From Trichaptum fuscoviolaceum (taxonomy: Eukaryota; Basidiomycota; Agaricomycetes; Hymenochaetales; Trichaptaceae), in contig CAJSYZ010000012.1 in NCBI GenBank assembly GCA_910574455.1, positions 737,317 through 801,316 on the forward strand: 64,000 nucleotides of DNA. Reading direction: 5' to 3'. The position numbers and the translations under genes are program-made. The first letter of the stretch is position 1, and each line of letters begins with the position of its first letter. This document shows, in pieces, positions 1 through 10,631 of the stretch. Below the pieces are notes generated by a model. The model searched no databases, was not told the origin of the DNA, and was given only the letters and a program-made list of their open reading frames with translations.

Positions 1-309
1 ACACTATACGTCGACGAAGTCAGATCTTTCGCTTCCGTCACATAGTCAATCAGAACTTACTACAAAGTATATGATACCCAAGTTGGCGAAGCGGATGGCG
101 CCGACTGACACAATGAGGCTGTGTGAACCGTTGTCACAAGTACATTCGGCGACCTCACGTTCGAACGAACGACGGAGTAGGTCAAGTATGGGCTCGACCG
201 CGTCGAACGCAGCCATTGCGATCTCTATACTGCGTCCTTCGCCCGTGAAGCTCACCTCAGGCAAAAGCTGTAGCCCGCGGCGCTGAAGTCGTATAGCACC
301 CACACGCAT
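1..309 (-). CDS. Unrecognised small gene, copy A (5' part only)
   Basis: I do not recognise this family. The first exon is 61..309 (83 codons from ATG at 309). A GT-AG intron (4..60, 57 nt) follows, and only the first codon (TGT, Cys) of exon 2 lies inside the window. The protein resembles the next gene upstream (612..1287): both share a CxC-NG-H patch and a hydrophobic exon end (G-I/L-I/L-Y), and both are split at the same phase-0 site with Cys as the first residue of exon 2. The shared intron position is the main reason to treat both as real genes. Upstream in-frame codons up to 339 contain no better ATG. Function unknown; no signal peptide or clear TM segment. Confidence 0.55.
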
Positions 310-611
310 AGTCCAGAGATTCAGACGAGACGGCAGCAAAAAAAAAGGATAGAGGGGAGGGTGAGCAAAGCGATCTGTCGTGCCATTTGTATTATGGCTT
401 ACCTCTATTCATTTGCCTTGTCCAGGGTCGGGCACTTGCTAGGTGACTAAAGAGTTGATTTGGGAATTTCAGAAAATAATTGAGTAGAGATCCGTAGCAA
501 CGTACCCATCGCGAAAAATTTCCCGGGACATTAAGTATCAAGCTAGAGTAGAAATCCGAGTAAATTCAATTAGAATTGAAGTGAAAAAATAGTAAGCTAG
601 TCTACGAACAT
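310..611. other. Spacer between the tandem paralogues
   Basis: About 300 bp of AT-rich DNA between the stop of copy B and the start of copy A. It should hold the copy B 3' end and the copy A promoter. I see no distinct motif. Confidence 0.5.
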
Positions 612-1287
612 CTACTGTGCCATATCATCATCGAATTCTGATTCGGCTTCATTATAGTCAAGTGAGGTCCAACTTTCATTGTCGCTCACGTCGCCGTCGT
701 AAGCACTTGTCTCAGCTCCGACCCTTCCGGTATTCTCCGCCATAAGAATGTTAGGGGGATTCGGCGGCATCAACTCGGGCGCGTACCGTCGAGGTTCAGG
801 AGGACCCCCCAACGACGCAAGCAAATGGTTGAGACGCCCTAACATTTCTGCGTTCGGTAATTCCCCGGGTATCGCTGTGGGGTTCAATTGGTACAATCGA
901 ACAAGACCGGCCACAAGACGCTGGCGTCTGACCTGCGCAAGCTGGCGAGAAAAGAGTGTTTTGTTTGATGTCAATGGCGAGTCGACCATGCACTGTATAT
1001 CACGCGTTAATGTCGCATACAATATACTCCTATAATGTACTTACTATCATGTAAAGTAATCCCATTTGTCGGAAAGTGACTTCTCCGCTCGACATGATAA
1101 CGATATGGCGTCCGTTGCACGGACAATGGGCCGATTGCGTGTAGAACGCCCTTCGAAATCGATAAAACGTGATCTCGTCCATGAGCGCGTCGAAACAAGC
1201 GTATGCAATGTAATCATTCGCGCCGGGTAGGATCCGAATGGCAGGCATAACTTGCAAGACACTACGCGTTACTGTAATGGATTCCAT
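612..1287 (-). CDS. Unrecognised small gene, copy B
   Basis: Two exons, 1045..1287 and 612..992, joined over a 52-nt GT-AG intron with a plausible TAAC branch point, give 207 codons. The N-terminal half is globular with a CPCN-G-RH motif; the C-terminal half has a basic stretch (QVRRQR), a proline-rich linker and a strongly acidic tail (DNESW...EFDDDMAQ). It is a tandem paralogue of the gene ending at position 309, same strand, 302 bp apart, with the intron in the same place and phase. I know no domain for it. The acidic C-terminus hints at a nuclear or protein-binding role, but that is only inference. Confidence 0.6.
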
Positions 1288-1554
1288 GTTAATGGTGAGG
1301 TGAGGAAGTGTAGAGACTAAAGGCTTACGGAGAAAGGTCGCGCCCTATACACATTTATGAGTCCCGCGTCGTATCTCGCTTATGGTGGACCCTTGTTTAC
1401 CAAGACAGTCACCTATTCAAATGTCAGTGAATGTATTGAACGGCCTCTAATTTCGTAACTTACGTTGTCCTAAACAGCCTCGGCGTTCAGACCTCCACCG
1501 CATTACACTGCACTGTTACGCAAAGTCGAAACCAGAGGGTCAAGGAGGGGATCA

Positions 1555-2110
1555 GACGTGTCCTTAGACTGCGTCCGGGTGGCCTCAGCCGCAGGAAGGG
1601 GATGGACGCTGTCCTCAGACTGCGTCCGGGTGGCCTCAGCCGCAGGAAGGGGATGGACGCTGTCCTCAGACTGCATCCGGGTGGCCTCAGCCGTAGGAAG
1701 GGGATGGACACTGTCCTTAGACTGCGTCCGGGTGGCCTCAGCCGCAGGAAGGGGATGGACGCTGTCCTCAGACTGCGTCCGGGTGGCCTCAGCCGCAGGA
1801 AGGGGATGGACGCTGTCCTCAGACTGCATCCGGGTGGCCTCAGCCGTAGGAAGGGGATGGACACTGTCCTTAGACTGCGTCCGGGTGGCCTCAGCCGCAG
1901 GAAGGGGATGGACGCTGTCCTCAGACTGCGTCCGGGTGGCCTCAGCCGCAGGAAGGGGATGGACGCTGTCCTCAGACTGCATCCGGGTGGCCTCAGCCGC
2001 AGGAAGGGGGTGGACGCTGTCCTCAGACTGCGTCCGGGTGGCCTCAGCCGCAGGAAGGGGATGGACGCTGTCCTCAGACTGCATCCGGGTGGCCTCAGCC
2101 GCAGGAAGGG
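1555..2110. repeat. 51-bp minisatellite, 11 copies, with trimeric higher-order pattern
   Basis: Eleven head-to-tail copies of a 51-bp GC-rich unit; the GACTGC phase recurs at 1567, 1618, 1669 and so on to 2077. Diagnostic differences (CTTAG versus CTCAG before GACTGC, GCGTCC versus GCATCC, GCCGCA versus GCCGTA, GACGCT versus GACACT) repeat as A-B-C, A-B-C, A-B-C', B-C'', so the array grew partly as a 153-bp trimer. 51 is a multiple of three, so several frames stay open on both strands. The minus-strand frame (stop near 1503) gives 17-residue repeats with the core EATRTQSEDSVHPLP; the plus frame gives SDCVRVASAAGRGWTLS. No ATG precedes the array in the minus frame, so coding status is undecided. 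Confidence 0.9.
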
Positions 2111-2837
2111 TTTGCTGAATGGAATAGTTCGTCAATATGAATTGCAACAGATCGCATAGTCAAGATCACTCTCCTTTCCAGTGCATATACTCTCATACAT
2201 CTCTTTCTTGTACCTTATGTCGACTCGTGAACTCGCACATGAATCCATCCACTTTACGAGCATCTGCCTATGTCTTACAACAACTCGGACATCACTGAGA
2301 GAGTTTGCATTTCTTACTTTGCCGCAAATGTAACAGGCGGAATACACCTAGTTTGTGAAAGGTATGCATCAGTCTTTGAGTCGATCCACACAAAAGGTAG
2401 ATTGACTTACTAATTTGTAAGTAGAAGTTGGCGCTCTGTCATTAAGTTGATGAGTTCAATGTCTTCAGGTCACAAATGAAATTCCAGATAACAAGAGTGC
2501 ATTGAGCGTATCTACAACACATACAAGAAATTCTACTAAATATTACAATAATTTACATGCATGAAGTCCAAGATACTATGTGATCCACAATGTTCGAATA
2601 GTAGAAATGAATGGAATGAAGGAAGGAAGAGGGCAAAGTGTAACGAGGGTGGGACTGAGACGTCACGGGTAAACGAGTGACTACGGCGGCGCATATAGAC
2701 CGAACCGCGTGTGCGGCTTGAGACGCCGAGGAATGCGAGTGGATCAAGGTCCTCGTCCTTGTTTGAAGTGTCGAAACGTGCATCCAAAACGAATAGGAAC
2801 GGACGTCGAGCTGCGTCGATCGAAATCCGGCATGAAG
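2111..2837. other. Intergenic, nothing recognised
   Basis: Low-GC DNA between the minisatellite and the 3' end of the Spt5-like gene. A minus-strand ORF (2132..2347, GTG start) has a CxxC near its start and a GTAAG donor inside it, so it could be an upstream exon of a transcript through the repeat. I have no further support. Confidence 0.4.
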
Positions 2838-5610
2838 TCAGTAGTTCGGGTAATAGTCGATGAACCTCAGGAGCTTGGGATCAGGGTCGAGCTCGTTCTC
2901 GGGGAGTCTCGCGATAGATCTCTCCGCGTGCTGCTCCTCGGGTACCTCCTCGACCTTCGTCACTTCATTAACCTTGACGAAGATTGTCGGTGCTCTCCCT
3001 ACGAAAGGATCCCGCTTTGCCTTGAATCCAGTGATGACGCCCTTATTGCGGACGATCTCCGTGATCTTGACTAGCTGCTTCCTGTGCTCACCACGCACTA
3101 CATACGCCATGCTTTTGATGCCCGGTCGATGGACGTCAATCTCAGTCGGACAGGCGTCGAAGTCCGCATCCTTCCTGCCGTTCTTGCAATTGAACTTCAT
3201 AGGCGCACTAAACGCGACGTAGTCCGGTCCTTCCGCGGTTGACCTCATATGCGGCGCAAGCTCGGGAAGCGTCCAACATGCTTGACCCGCAACTGCACCG
3301 TTCTTGGGGGATACGACAGTCGCAAAGACCTTGTATTGCCGTAGAATGGGCAGCAAGGTGTGCGCCCAAAGCCATACCGCCGACGTATCTGGGTCTAATA
3401 ATCTTTTGTTAGTACTTCATTTCGTACGTCTTACATAGCAGGAACTCACCTGGGACTTCTTGTCTAGGTGGTGCAGGGACGACAACGTTCTCAAACGCCT
3501 CCTTCAAAGTGACCGGTGCTTCCGTCTCCGTATCGCGATTCGCCAGGAAGACACTGGCAACCTCAGTCGCTTGCAGACAGGCCGGACTGGGCTCGGAGGC
3601 GTCGAGGTACAGCATGGACTCCCTACACAAACGTCGTCAGCACAAATCATAGCGCATATATGAGACGCTCTATTGGAACTCACAGATTCACGGCATCCCT
3701 TAACTGCACCTTATGCTTCACCTGACTCCCGTCGAATACCACAGTCGCCGACTTCGACCCAACGCCAATCGCACGTCCAATGCGACCCTTTCCCGAGCCC
3801 TCCAGAACATACACGTCTTTGTCGACGAAGGATCTCACCAATTCGTCGTCATCCGCCAGTCCCCACGTGCGCGCGTACTTTCGACTTTCTGCCGTTAACT
3901 CGGCCTCGGTGCGGAGTCGACGACTCGACGGGTACTGAATGGGTGCTGCCGATCTCTCGACGAGTCCGTGATGGATGTCATAGATCTACATTGAATATTA
4001 GAACTGTAATCTATTGCATTGGATATACAATACGTACCATTTGCCTGACATCACGGTTAGCCACCGTCAAGTACGGCCCGTCAATAGCCCCAACTGCCCC
4101 TGATCGCCCAGCCTCCGGACCCAGCCTGATCGTCACCCACTCACCCATCTCGAACAACCGTTCGAAGTCACCGGCCTCCACCTCCTCAAGAGCCTTGCCA
4201 TCGGTATCCCAATCGAGCCGAACGGTGAACGTCGACGTAGACGACGATATGATTGTGCCGGTACTATTTTTTTTGGTCCGGACACGATCTCCTACTCGAG
4301 TATATGCGCCATTCGTGACGCGGATCGCGGTCTGGCTGACGCCGATATATGGAGCCACCTCCTCCGGCGAAGGTCGAAGAATAGGCTTCACTGCATGTAT
4401 GCCGAATACGTGCTCTCTCTCGAACCCGTGTTCAAACGTTCTGCCCAAAAACGTCCACTTCCCCTCGCTTTCCTCCACCAGCGCGTATTCCGGATCGTCG
4501 ACTAACTGCTGACGGCGAAGACAATCCTGTACGTTTTTAGGGTCGAACGGCGTGGCCTCTGGCCGTTTCATTACATCCGCCTTCCCTTTCCCTTCAATGC
4601 GCCGCCGCTTAGCTGCACGAACTTGGTAATCGGAGAGCAAGGGCTTCGGCTTCGTAGTGAAGTCCAAGTCCAGACGAGGCACCAGCCACAACACGAGTAA
4701 GTCGTCCTTCACGATGTCGTGGTCCGCCAACGGGCGGTGATCCTCATGGGTCATCGGAGGGAGTGTAGAGTTGGCAGCCAAGGGCACGTATGCGATGTCA
4801 CCCTTATACTGGCCTGATCGCATGCGCACGAAGGAGTCGCGCTCCACGACAGGAATGGCCTGTCTACGACGCATTAGGTCCCAGACCGCTCGCCTATCTT
4901 CTTCCGGTACCAACTTCATTTTGCCGGTCATAATCCCTACGATGCCAGCACTAGCGCATGCCTTCTCGACGTCGATGCGTGTATGTGCGTACGCATATAT
5001 GCGTCCGCTCAGACCGGGAATAGAGAAGGCACGCGCGCCAGATGGAAGGCAGGTGTTGACCCTCTCTACATACGCCTTCTCTTGATGATACTGTCAATGT
5101 ATTAGTTTAGTTCACTCCGATAAAGTAGACTCACTTACGAAGGTCGGTAATATCCACATGGGCTTTAACCCATCGTATTCTTCCCTCATGCGCTCGTCGA
5201 CAACCCTCGTATTGCCCAGAAATTCGTAGGAGACGGACTGAACACCGGGCACTTGGCGTCCAGCCCTCTCGTTCGCTTGGACAGACGCCAAGGAATCACC
5301 TCGAGCCCGCTCCCGGAAACGGCGTGCGATAGCGTCCGCAGCCTCGTCCTGCTCCAGATCGGCGGCCTGGTCGCGCAGGAACTGCGCTATGTCGAAAGAG
5401 GAGGCAGAGGTACGCTGCTCCGGCTCGTCCACTAGGAAATCTATGCGCATACAATGAGTGTATGTTCTAACATTTCTGTTGCCTTTACTCACCATCTTCA
5501 CCATCCTCTTCGTCTTCCTCGTCGTCCCTCCCATCTTCGATGGCTGCGTCGTCAATGAAGACACGAGCCGCGTCCCTTACATCGCGCGACCTCATCTGTT
5601 TCATGCCCAT
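2838..5610 (-). CDS. Spt5-like KOW-domain protein
   Basis: Six exons (5493..5610, 5139..5440, 4038..5090, 3684..3985, 3450..3622, 2838..3394; introns 48-61 nt) sum to 2505 nt, 834 residues, all phases consistent. The N-terminus is acidic (DDEEDEEDGED). Residues 140-210 look like a diverged NGN domain, followed by KOW-like segments: FVRMRSGQYKGDIAYVPL, then a later one around VYVLEGSGKGRIGRAIGVG. A basic patch (RAAKRRRIEGKGK) could be a nuclear signal. Canonical Spt5 works with Spt4 on RNA polymerase II during elongation. Agaricomycete genomes carry extra, shorter, diverged Spt5-like genes, and this looks like one: it lacks the repetitive CTR of true Spt5, and its C-terminal 170 residues have no domain I recognise. 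Whether it binds Spt4 or polymerase is unknown. Confidence 0.75.
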
Positions 5611-5756
5611 TATTAGTTACTTCTTCATCATTACTCTCTTCTCATTTCGTCTCACTTTAATAACTTTTAATCGTTAAAAGAATGCGAACGTCACTCGCTT
5701 TTTTTTTTCTTTCAAATAATTAGTTATAATTTACAATCAAGTCCAAGATCAATTTG

Positions 5757-5812
5757 CTATCTAAATAATGAAAGAGGGGACAGAGTACTATCTAAATAAT
5801 GAAAGTGGGGAC
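5757..5812. repeat. Short direct repeat, 31-bp period
   Basis: A 25-bp sequence (CTATCTAAATAATGAAAG plus GGGGAC, one variable base) occurs twice, at 5757..5781 and 5788..5812, upstream of the Spt5-like gene. It could be promoter architecture or replication slippage. Confidence 0.7.
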
Positions 5813-5889
5813 GACCGAGACGACGTCGTACGCAAAGGGAAGATAATGGGACGGGTAGAAAGAAAATTTCCCACAATACGCTGCAAAGG

Positions 5890-6053
5890 GTCTTGAAGTG
5901 TTACTTTTTTGGGGGTATTTCGGGTAGGCTTATTGGCGTCGAGGGCGGAATACGCCCTCGGTAGATCGGTAGCACAACGTCCTTACCGAGTTACCGAGCC
6001 TCGACGCCAAAAAGCCTACCCGAAATACCCCCAAAAAAGTAACACTTCAAGAC
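5890..6053. repeat. 164-bp foldback (MITE-like) element
   Basis: Two 55-bp arms, 5890..5944 and 5999..6053, are inverted copies with one mismatch (near 5932), around a 54-bp spacer that itself holds a weaker inverted repeat (CTCGGTA / TTACCGAG). The structure would form a very stable hairpin. It lies between the Spt5-like gene and the KDZ transposase gene. I see no clear target duplication, so it could be a MITE, a transposon end fragment, or a hairpin transcript locus. Confidence 0.75.
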
Positions 6054-9000
6054 TGGCGGAAGCCAAAGGGCCGAATTTCCTTCTTGCTCTCGTTCCTCTA
6101 CGAGCCCTACGAATCCCCTCCCCTCCCCGACTCCTATGGCTTGATCGCCTTGACGGCGTTGTTCCTTTTGTCTGGGTTTGAAGTGACTTAGAATTAGATA
6201 GAAATTAATGTACAATAATTGCCAGTCTAATAAACTTGTTCCGTTCTTTGGCAGACTTGAAATTTCGTAGAGTATTCTGTGTAATTTGTTCTGAAACGAA
6301 AGGAAAAAGAGTCGGAAATCTCAGTGACCGAGACGACAAGAAGAGCAGTTTGGTATTGGGAAACAGTGATGGACGACAAAAAAAAGAGGTCGAGCCTCAG
6401 AGACCGGTTTCGAGACTCTGCGAGCAACGGCAGCAACGACAGGCCTTCCAGAACGCGTCTGCGAATCCTTCAGGACGCCAAAACTCCAGGCAGCCCATTT
6501 TTCGTGTCGCAACAGCAACATATCGTCCCAACTCTACTGCGACAACAAAATACATCCACAGTATACGACGCGAACGCGGACACGACGACGACGACGACGA
6601 CCCACGAGTTCTTACGAACCGATGCAGCCAAGAGACAACGACTCGATAGTGAAGAGGAGGAGGAGGAAGATGAGGAGTTGGACAATGTGGACACTGCTGA
6701 GGCAGAGGAGGAGCGACGTGACCAGGTAAGCCACTCTGCGAACGTACTGCAATCTACAAAACTGACAATTCTTAGACAGCACAATATCATCTGCTGCAGT
6801 TTCTGGCCATGCAGCGGGACATTCAAGATGCTATCCTGCATTATGAACGTCCTCCTGACATTGGTATCGCGTGTTCGTGCAATAGAGGCGGGCGTCGGCT
6901 ATTCCGATGCCATGACTGTCCTCAGACCCGCCTGTATGTGCGCCCTGCCTATTGGAGACTCATCCTTATGAGCCGCTTCACTGGGGCGAGGTGTGGACAG
7001 GTCAATGCTTCCGCAAGGTGGACCTGAGTACCATAGGGAAGCGTATTTTCCTCGGGCATGGCGGTCTTCCTTGTCCGGTCGCTGCGGGCAAGAAGTTGAC
7101 TGCGATAGATACGAATGGGGTGCATGAAATTGTGGTCATGTTTTGCGAATGCTCGGACAATATGGGAGTCAACTCTCATGTCCTGCAGCTCATCCGAGGT
7201 CGGTTGTTCCCGTACACGACTGTGAATCCCGAGACCGTGGTCACTTTCCGGTGCTTGAAGGATTTTCATGTCCATACGAACGCATCGCGCAAGTCCGCTC
7301 ACGACTTCATGAAGGCGGTATTGCGCATGACATCGGAGGACACGAGAATCAAGTATTCGGTGAGAATTTCATTTGTATTTGTATTTGTGCGCAAGTTGAT
7401 TCTGACTTCACTGCATGTAGCACCTTTCGCAGCATTTCATTCGGCTTATGCGCCTATGGCGATTCCTGGCGGCGGAAAGGGAAAGCGGGCAGTTTATGGG
7501 CCTGGACGATCTGATGACTTGCCGACCCCGCGGCTCGTTCGCAGACGTTTGTTTAGCATGTCCAGTGCCTAACGTGAACATGGCTGACGCGCAGTCGTCG
7601 AAATGGCCAATATCCAACGTGTGTCAGATCGCCTTTATGCGAGGCTGCGAGGTCCGGATTCTCAAAAGTAAGTAATTAGATTCTGATATATACTATGTAC
7701 TAACTTATGCGACAGACATCTGAGAACAATTTTCCTCGCAATGGACGGAAACTTCAAGCTTATCAATTTGGAGAAAAAGAACAACTTGAACGACCCTTCA
7801 CTGTGGAACGGTCGAGGGTATTTTAGAGCGCGTCAACCCATGGAAGAACATATGAAGAAGCATTACAATATTAAAATTGAAGTGCGTCGTCCACTAATTC
7901 TAACTCTACATATACTGATGTCTTTTCGTACACAGAAAGGGAAATGTCGAAAGTTTGCTGCCATCGAGAATTGGAATTCTCTGAAATATAAGGGCCAGGT
8001 AGTGACGGGGGTCATGATGGTATTTTGTCGACACGGACTCGTGCGTCCTGATAGCGCAACGAACCTCGTTCGAGGGGAAAAGTGAGTGGTCCAATACCCG
8101 TCATGTTCATTGTAGACTAATTGCTTCGAAGATTTGTGTGCGGTGACTATAGCTTATGCGGCGCTCTTCAAAATACGGATGACATTGAGGAAAGATGTCT
8201 TGCATATGACATTATGTGCATGTACATCGTGAATCTCCGTCAGAGGTGGGCTATCCAATTCCCGGAGCGACCTCTACTTTCCTTGATGGACGTCATTGGC
8301 AAAATGCATGGACAGACCCATGTCGACACGTGCCAGTATTGCCACAGTTTATATTACACTCGCGGGGTCGGAAGAACGGATGGCGAAGAGGCGGAGAGAT
8401 TTTGGGCGGAGGCCAATCAAGTAGCGGGGAGCACAAAGCAAATGAATCCGGGGCATCGATGCGACACGTTGGACGATGTCATTAATGACTGGAATAAGAC
8501 GAAGCTTCTACAACACGGTATGTTATCGGTTACTATTTCAAGTACACTTTACTAACTGTTCTACACAAAGCTATGATGGTAGAGAAGAAGTACCCTCGCA
8601 CTCGAAAGCGAGCAGAAAACCTTGGATTGAAGTTTGATGCAACGGATGCAACACTTAGGACTCGTTACACGGATAAGGTGGTCGATGAATGGGTGAAACG
8701 GGGTACCGAATGGAATCGGACTGCGTCTGGTGAAGTAGACAGCCCCTTCAAATCGCAGAACGCAGGTACGCGTACTACTGACTATTATATGGCCATTAAC
8801 TAATAAACATGAAGCCCTCTCTCTCGAAGACCAGTTAAACGCAATGACGATCTCTTTGGTAGATCAAAGTCCGGATGGTTTTGATGAAGAGGCCAGTCGT
8901 ATGCCACTTATAATTGCGGCAGGCATAAAGCTACAACAAAGACAGTAAGTTTCTTGTATTCTCATTTGTGCTTCATACTCAATCTTGATTGCGTAGACGC

Positions 9001-9992
9001 ATTATGAAAGGAAATGTGACCTTTTTATCTGACGACATTCCGGTATCAGCCTCTTCATTACGCCACGACATCTTGAAATGGCGAGCGCACTTATATGATA
9101 TCTGTCCTGGTCTTCAATCTTATCTCGACGAAGAGGAAGTAGCAGATGCTGTCGAAGACATCCGATTACGCCTGCCTTCGGACTTCAAGACAGAGGACCG
9201 CCTCAAGTACGCGCTTGAACATCACGCCGCGACAGAACTGAAGCTCAGACAGGGCGAGGCCTTCGATGTCATAGGGAACTTGCGCACGGCCCTTAGGCTT
9301 ATGGCGCAGCATAACCATAAGGCGAAGAAGCATGGTGGCATTCGATCTACGAAGACTCGTACTGGGAAGGCTTACTCGGAGGCGCGGAAAATGAAGCTGT
9401 TCTGGAAGAGCGAGTACGACACAGTCTATAGTGCCATGCTATGTCTGGGTCTGCAGTCTTCGGCTGACACGTTTCGACAACTCACCGAGGAAGATATGTA
9501 TCGACCAGATAATTTGGAGCCTGCAGAATTTTGTGCGAAGGAAATTGGGTGGATTTGGACCGTGTCTGGAAGCGGGGGGACTTCTTCGAATTCCTCGATT
9601 CTTCAATGGGAGAAAGAAGGTGAGAAGGTTTTATTAGTCGTATAGATTACAAGCCTTTCTAATAACCCCTGTAGACGATCGTGTGCAATGGTATCGACAA
9701 TGGGCTGCACGCGATCGATGGAGAGAGGAGGTTGACCTGTTGGATGAGGAACTTAAGAGACTTGTGCGAGGGTTCTGTGCCTTCGCCAGGGCTTGGAATA
9801 CGTTGTCAGAAACGGCAGCCCTGGACGGGAATCCCGGCAGAGCATCTTTTGCGGCCAGCAAGGAAATCTCGTACAGGATTGCATGCTATGATGCGTGGGC
9901 CATCCATGAAGGTCTTGGACTGACGTGGAACGCCAATGAGACACCAGAGGTTAAAGAACCGCAGGTAAGTTTTTTTTTCGTGTCTAAACTTC

Positions 9993-10567
9993 TGTCAGGA
10001 ATCCGCCTCAGGTTATTTTATTTCTTTTATTTTCTTTTATTTTCTTTTACGATCATACTCCGAGTCGGATCCCCGACATGTCCGGTCCGAAACCGGACTT
10101 TCTTTAACTCCGATTCTCTTCCTTTTTGCGTAGATTACTTGCCTGTATGTTTGCAGGCCGCTAGGACAAGCGCCCTGCAAGCAATTCTCTTTTCTTTCTT
10201 TCTTCCGCCACTCCGACTCGAACCTCCGCTCTACCGATGCGGGACCCCGACTAGAGCGGGACCCCGAACTCCGACTTACGTCAGCGGTATAGGTCGGACC
10301 TAGTCGGATCAGGGTCCAGTGGCTTGGTACTGTATAGTTTTTACCTTTGTTCATCAAAACCGCGGATCCCCCTGCGAAGCACTCCACTTTTGGCCTCTTG
10401 TAAAGTGCTTCTCAGGTGATGTGTTTATCTTTAGCTCTGATGTGTAGAATAGCTTAATTGACTTGTAAAGTGCTTCTCAGAGTGAGAACCACCGCTCATT
10501 GCGTCCGATCGTCGTCCGTGTCCGATTCAGGGTCTCGAAAGCGAAGGAACCACTCTAGGTCGTAACA
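9993..10567 (+). repeat. 5' LTR
   Basis: 575 bp, begins TGTCAGGAATCC and ends GGTCGTAACA. It contains a pyrimidine/TTTTA-rich block near its start and a 19-bp direct repeat (CTTGTAAAGTGCTTCTCAG) at about 10397 and 10461. Transcription would start in its right part (see the self-priming site). Confidence 0.95.
10333..10337 (+). promoter_or_regulatory. Possible TATA box in 5' LTR
   Basis: TATAG within CTGTATAGTTTTT lies about 50 bp upstream of 10386, the transcript start predicted from the self-priming match. Position is plausible; the motif is short and unproven. Confidence 0.3.
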
Positions 10568-10569
10568 TT

Positions 10570-10580
10570 AGGCCAAAAGT
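10570..10580 (+). other. Primer-binding site, self-priming type
   Basis: Two bases after the 5' LTR, AGGCCAAAAGT is the exact reverse complement of ACTTTTGGCCT at 10386..10396 inside the LTR. Tf1/sushi-group elements prime reverse transcription from the first 11 bases of their own mRNA folded onto the PBS; 11 bases and this position fit that model, and it would place the RNA start at about 10386. I did not see a match to the initiator-tRNA complement. Confidence 0.7.
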
Positions 10581-10631
10581 TTGTTCTTTCGACGCCCTGC
10601 GATTGCACCGACCGATTTTTGATCCCTCTGA

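Noticed and set aside
1555..2110. CRISPR-like repeat array
   Set aside because: Units are contiguous 51-bp copies without unique spacers, in a eukaryotic genome; it is a minisatellite.
6470..6841. Ser-rich minus-strand ORF
   Set aside because: Shadow of the acidic, Asp/Glu-rich N-terminus of the KDZ transposase.
6930..6953. A 24-nt intron (GTATGT...GAG) to explain the exon 2 frame break
   Set aside because: Far shorter than any spliceable intron; a frameshift is simpler.
10037..10387. 116-codon minus-strand ORF in the 5' LTR, repeated at 15799..16149
   Set aside because: It exists only because the LTR is open there; identical in both LTRs, no motif, and on the antisense strand of the element.
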